A stretch of 6,401 nt of DNA from an uncultured Desulfomonile sp. (GTDB lineage Bacteria > Desulfobacterota > Desulfomonilia > Desulfomonilales > Desulfomonilaceae). The stretch spans positions 1-6,401 of the forward strand of contig CAIXMD010000529.1 of assembly GCA_903920415.1 (NCBI GenBank), in the 5' to 3' direction. Position 1 is the stretch's first letter; each line of letters starts with the position of its first letter. The notes below the pieces were generated by a model. It was not told where the DNA came from, made no database searches, and was given only the letters and a program-made list of their open reading frames with translations. Made by a program: the position numbers and the translations under genes. This document shows positions 5,891 through 6,401 of the stretch, in pieces.

Positions 5891-6401
5891 ATGATTTCCC
5901 GTCATCTTCAGACTATCAAAAAGGCGCTGCGGACTTTATTCAAAACCCCGAACCGATTTGTTACCCCTACTGTCATTCAGATGGAATCGATCGAATGCGG
6001 AGCGGCCGCTTTATGCATGATTGCGGCCTTCTATGGACGCTGGGTAACTCTGGAACAGATGCGGATCGATTGCGGCGTTTCTCGTGATGGCAGCAAGGCA
6101 AGCAACATCCTGAACGCCGGTAGAGGATACGGCCTGATTTCCAATGAGCATCATCCGGAAATCGAAGATCTCAAGAAGCTTCCCTTCCCGCTGATAGCCT
6201 TGTGGAATTTGAATCACTTTGTGGTTGTCGAAGGTTATGGACCGAAGAAATGGTATCTGAACGACCCCAGCGGTGGGCCGCGAGATGTTTCATTGGAGGA
6301 ATTCGACAAAAGCTTCAGCCGAGTCGCAATGATCTTCCAGCCTGGACCCGACTTCCAGACAGGCGGTGATAAGCCGAGCACGTTGAGGGCGCTGAAGAAG
6401 A
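5891..6401 (+). CDS. C39-peptidase-containing bacteriocin ABC exporter, NHLM type (5' part only)
   Basis: The frame opens at ATG 5891 and stays open for 170 codons to the window edge. All of it is N-terminal peptidase domain; the membrane and ATP-binding domains lie beyond. Proteins of this family cut the leader from a peptide at a double-glycine-type site while exporting the core. The catalytic set is complete: Q30 (oxyanion hole) and C36 in QMESIECGAAAL, H109 in NLNHFVVVEG, and D125 in LNDPSGGP. The segments CGVSRDGSKASNIL (61-74) and DVSLEEFDKSF with FQPGPDFQTGG near the end match the NHLM peptidase/ATP-binding exporter model (TIGR03796 from memory) better than ComA- or LagD-type exporters. 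The start overlaps no gene and lies one base after the TGA of the HlyD-like gene, with no independent strong ribosome-binding site, suggesting coupling. It is the best candidate to process the 67-residue peptide at 217-420. Confidence 0.95.
   Translation, partial: MISRHLQTIKKALRTLFKTPNRFVTPTVIQMESIECGAAALCMIAAFYGRWVTLEQMRIDCGVSRDGSKASNILNAGRGYGLISNEHHPEIEDLKKLPFPLIALWNLNHFVVVEGYGPKKWYLNDPSGGPRDVSLEEFDKSFSRVAMIFQPGPDFQTGGDKPSTLRALKK

Overview
The window carries five well-supported protein-coding genes or gene parts, plus one short gene that looks like a secreted-peptide precursor. Base composition is moderate. Signal-peptide-bearing binding proteins and an HlyD-type membrane-fusion protein point to a diderm bacterium. 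The combination of AAA_14/DUF4143 ATPases, periplasmic binding proteins and an NHLM-type peptide exporter reminds me of Desulfobacterota or syntrophic anaerobes, but that placement is a guess from gene content and not proven by the sequence.

Left edge (1-420, + strand): the window opens in the last 46 codons of a DUF4143-type ATPase. After a 75-base gap comes a 67-residue gene with a very good ribosome-binding site. Its product has a charged, hydrophobic leader-like N-terminal half ending in VLGA, and a Gly-rich C-terminal half with four cysteines. It looks like the precursor of a ribosomally made, post-translationally modified peptide (RiPP) or bacteriocin.

Middle (421-2995, mostly - strand): two periplasmic solute-binding proteins from different families lie in tandem, a LivJ/LivK-like one upstream and a XylF-like one downstream. 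A good sigma-70-type promoter precedes the first. No permease or ATPase gene accompanies them here, so a sensory role is as likely as transport.

Right (3224-6401): a complete AAA_14/DUF4143 ATPase on the - strand is divergent from a + strand pair. That pair is an NHLM-type HlyD-like secretion protein followed, one base later, by the start of a C39-peptidase ABC exporter that runs off the window. The 251-base divergent region holds a perfect 9-bp inverted repeat whose arms sit on the likely -35 and -10 of the ATPase gene.

How it may fit together: the C39 domain has its full catalytic set and the small peptide has a plausible Gly-Ala cleavage site just before its first cysteine. The simplest model is that the peptide is a substrate of this exporter, although they are about 4.2 kb apart. 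No modification enzyme is visible; it would have to lie outside the window. No RNA genes, insertion sequences or CRISPR arrays were seen.
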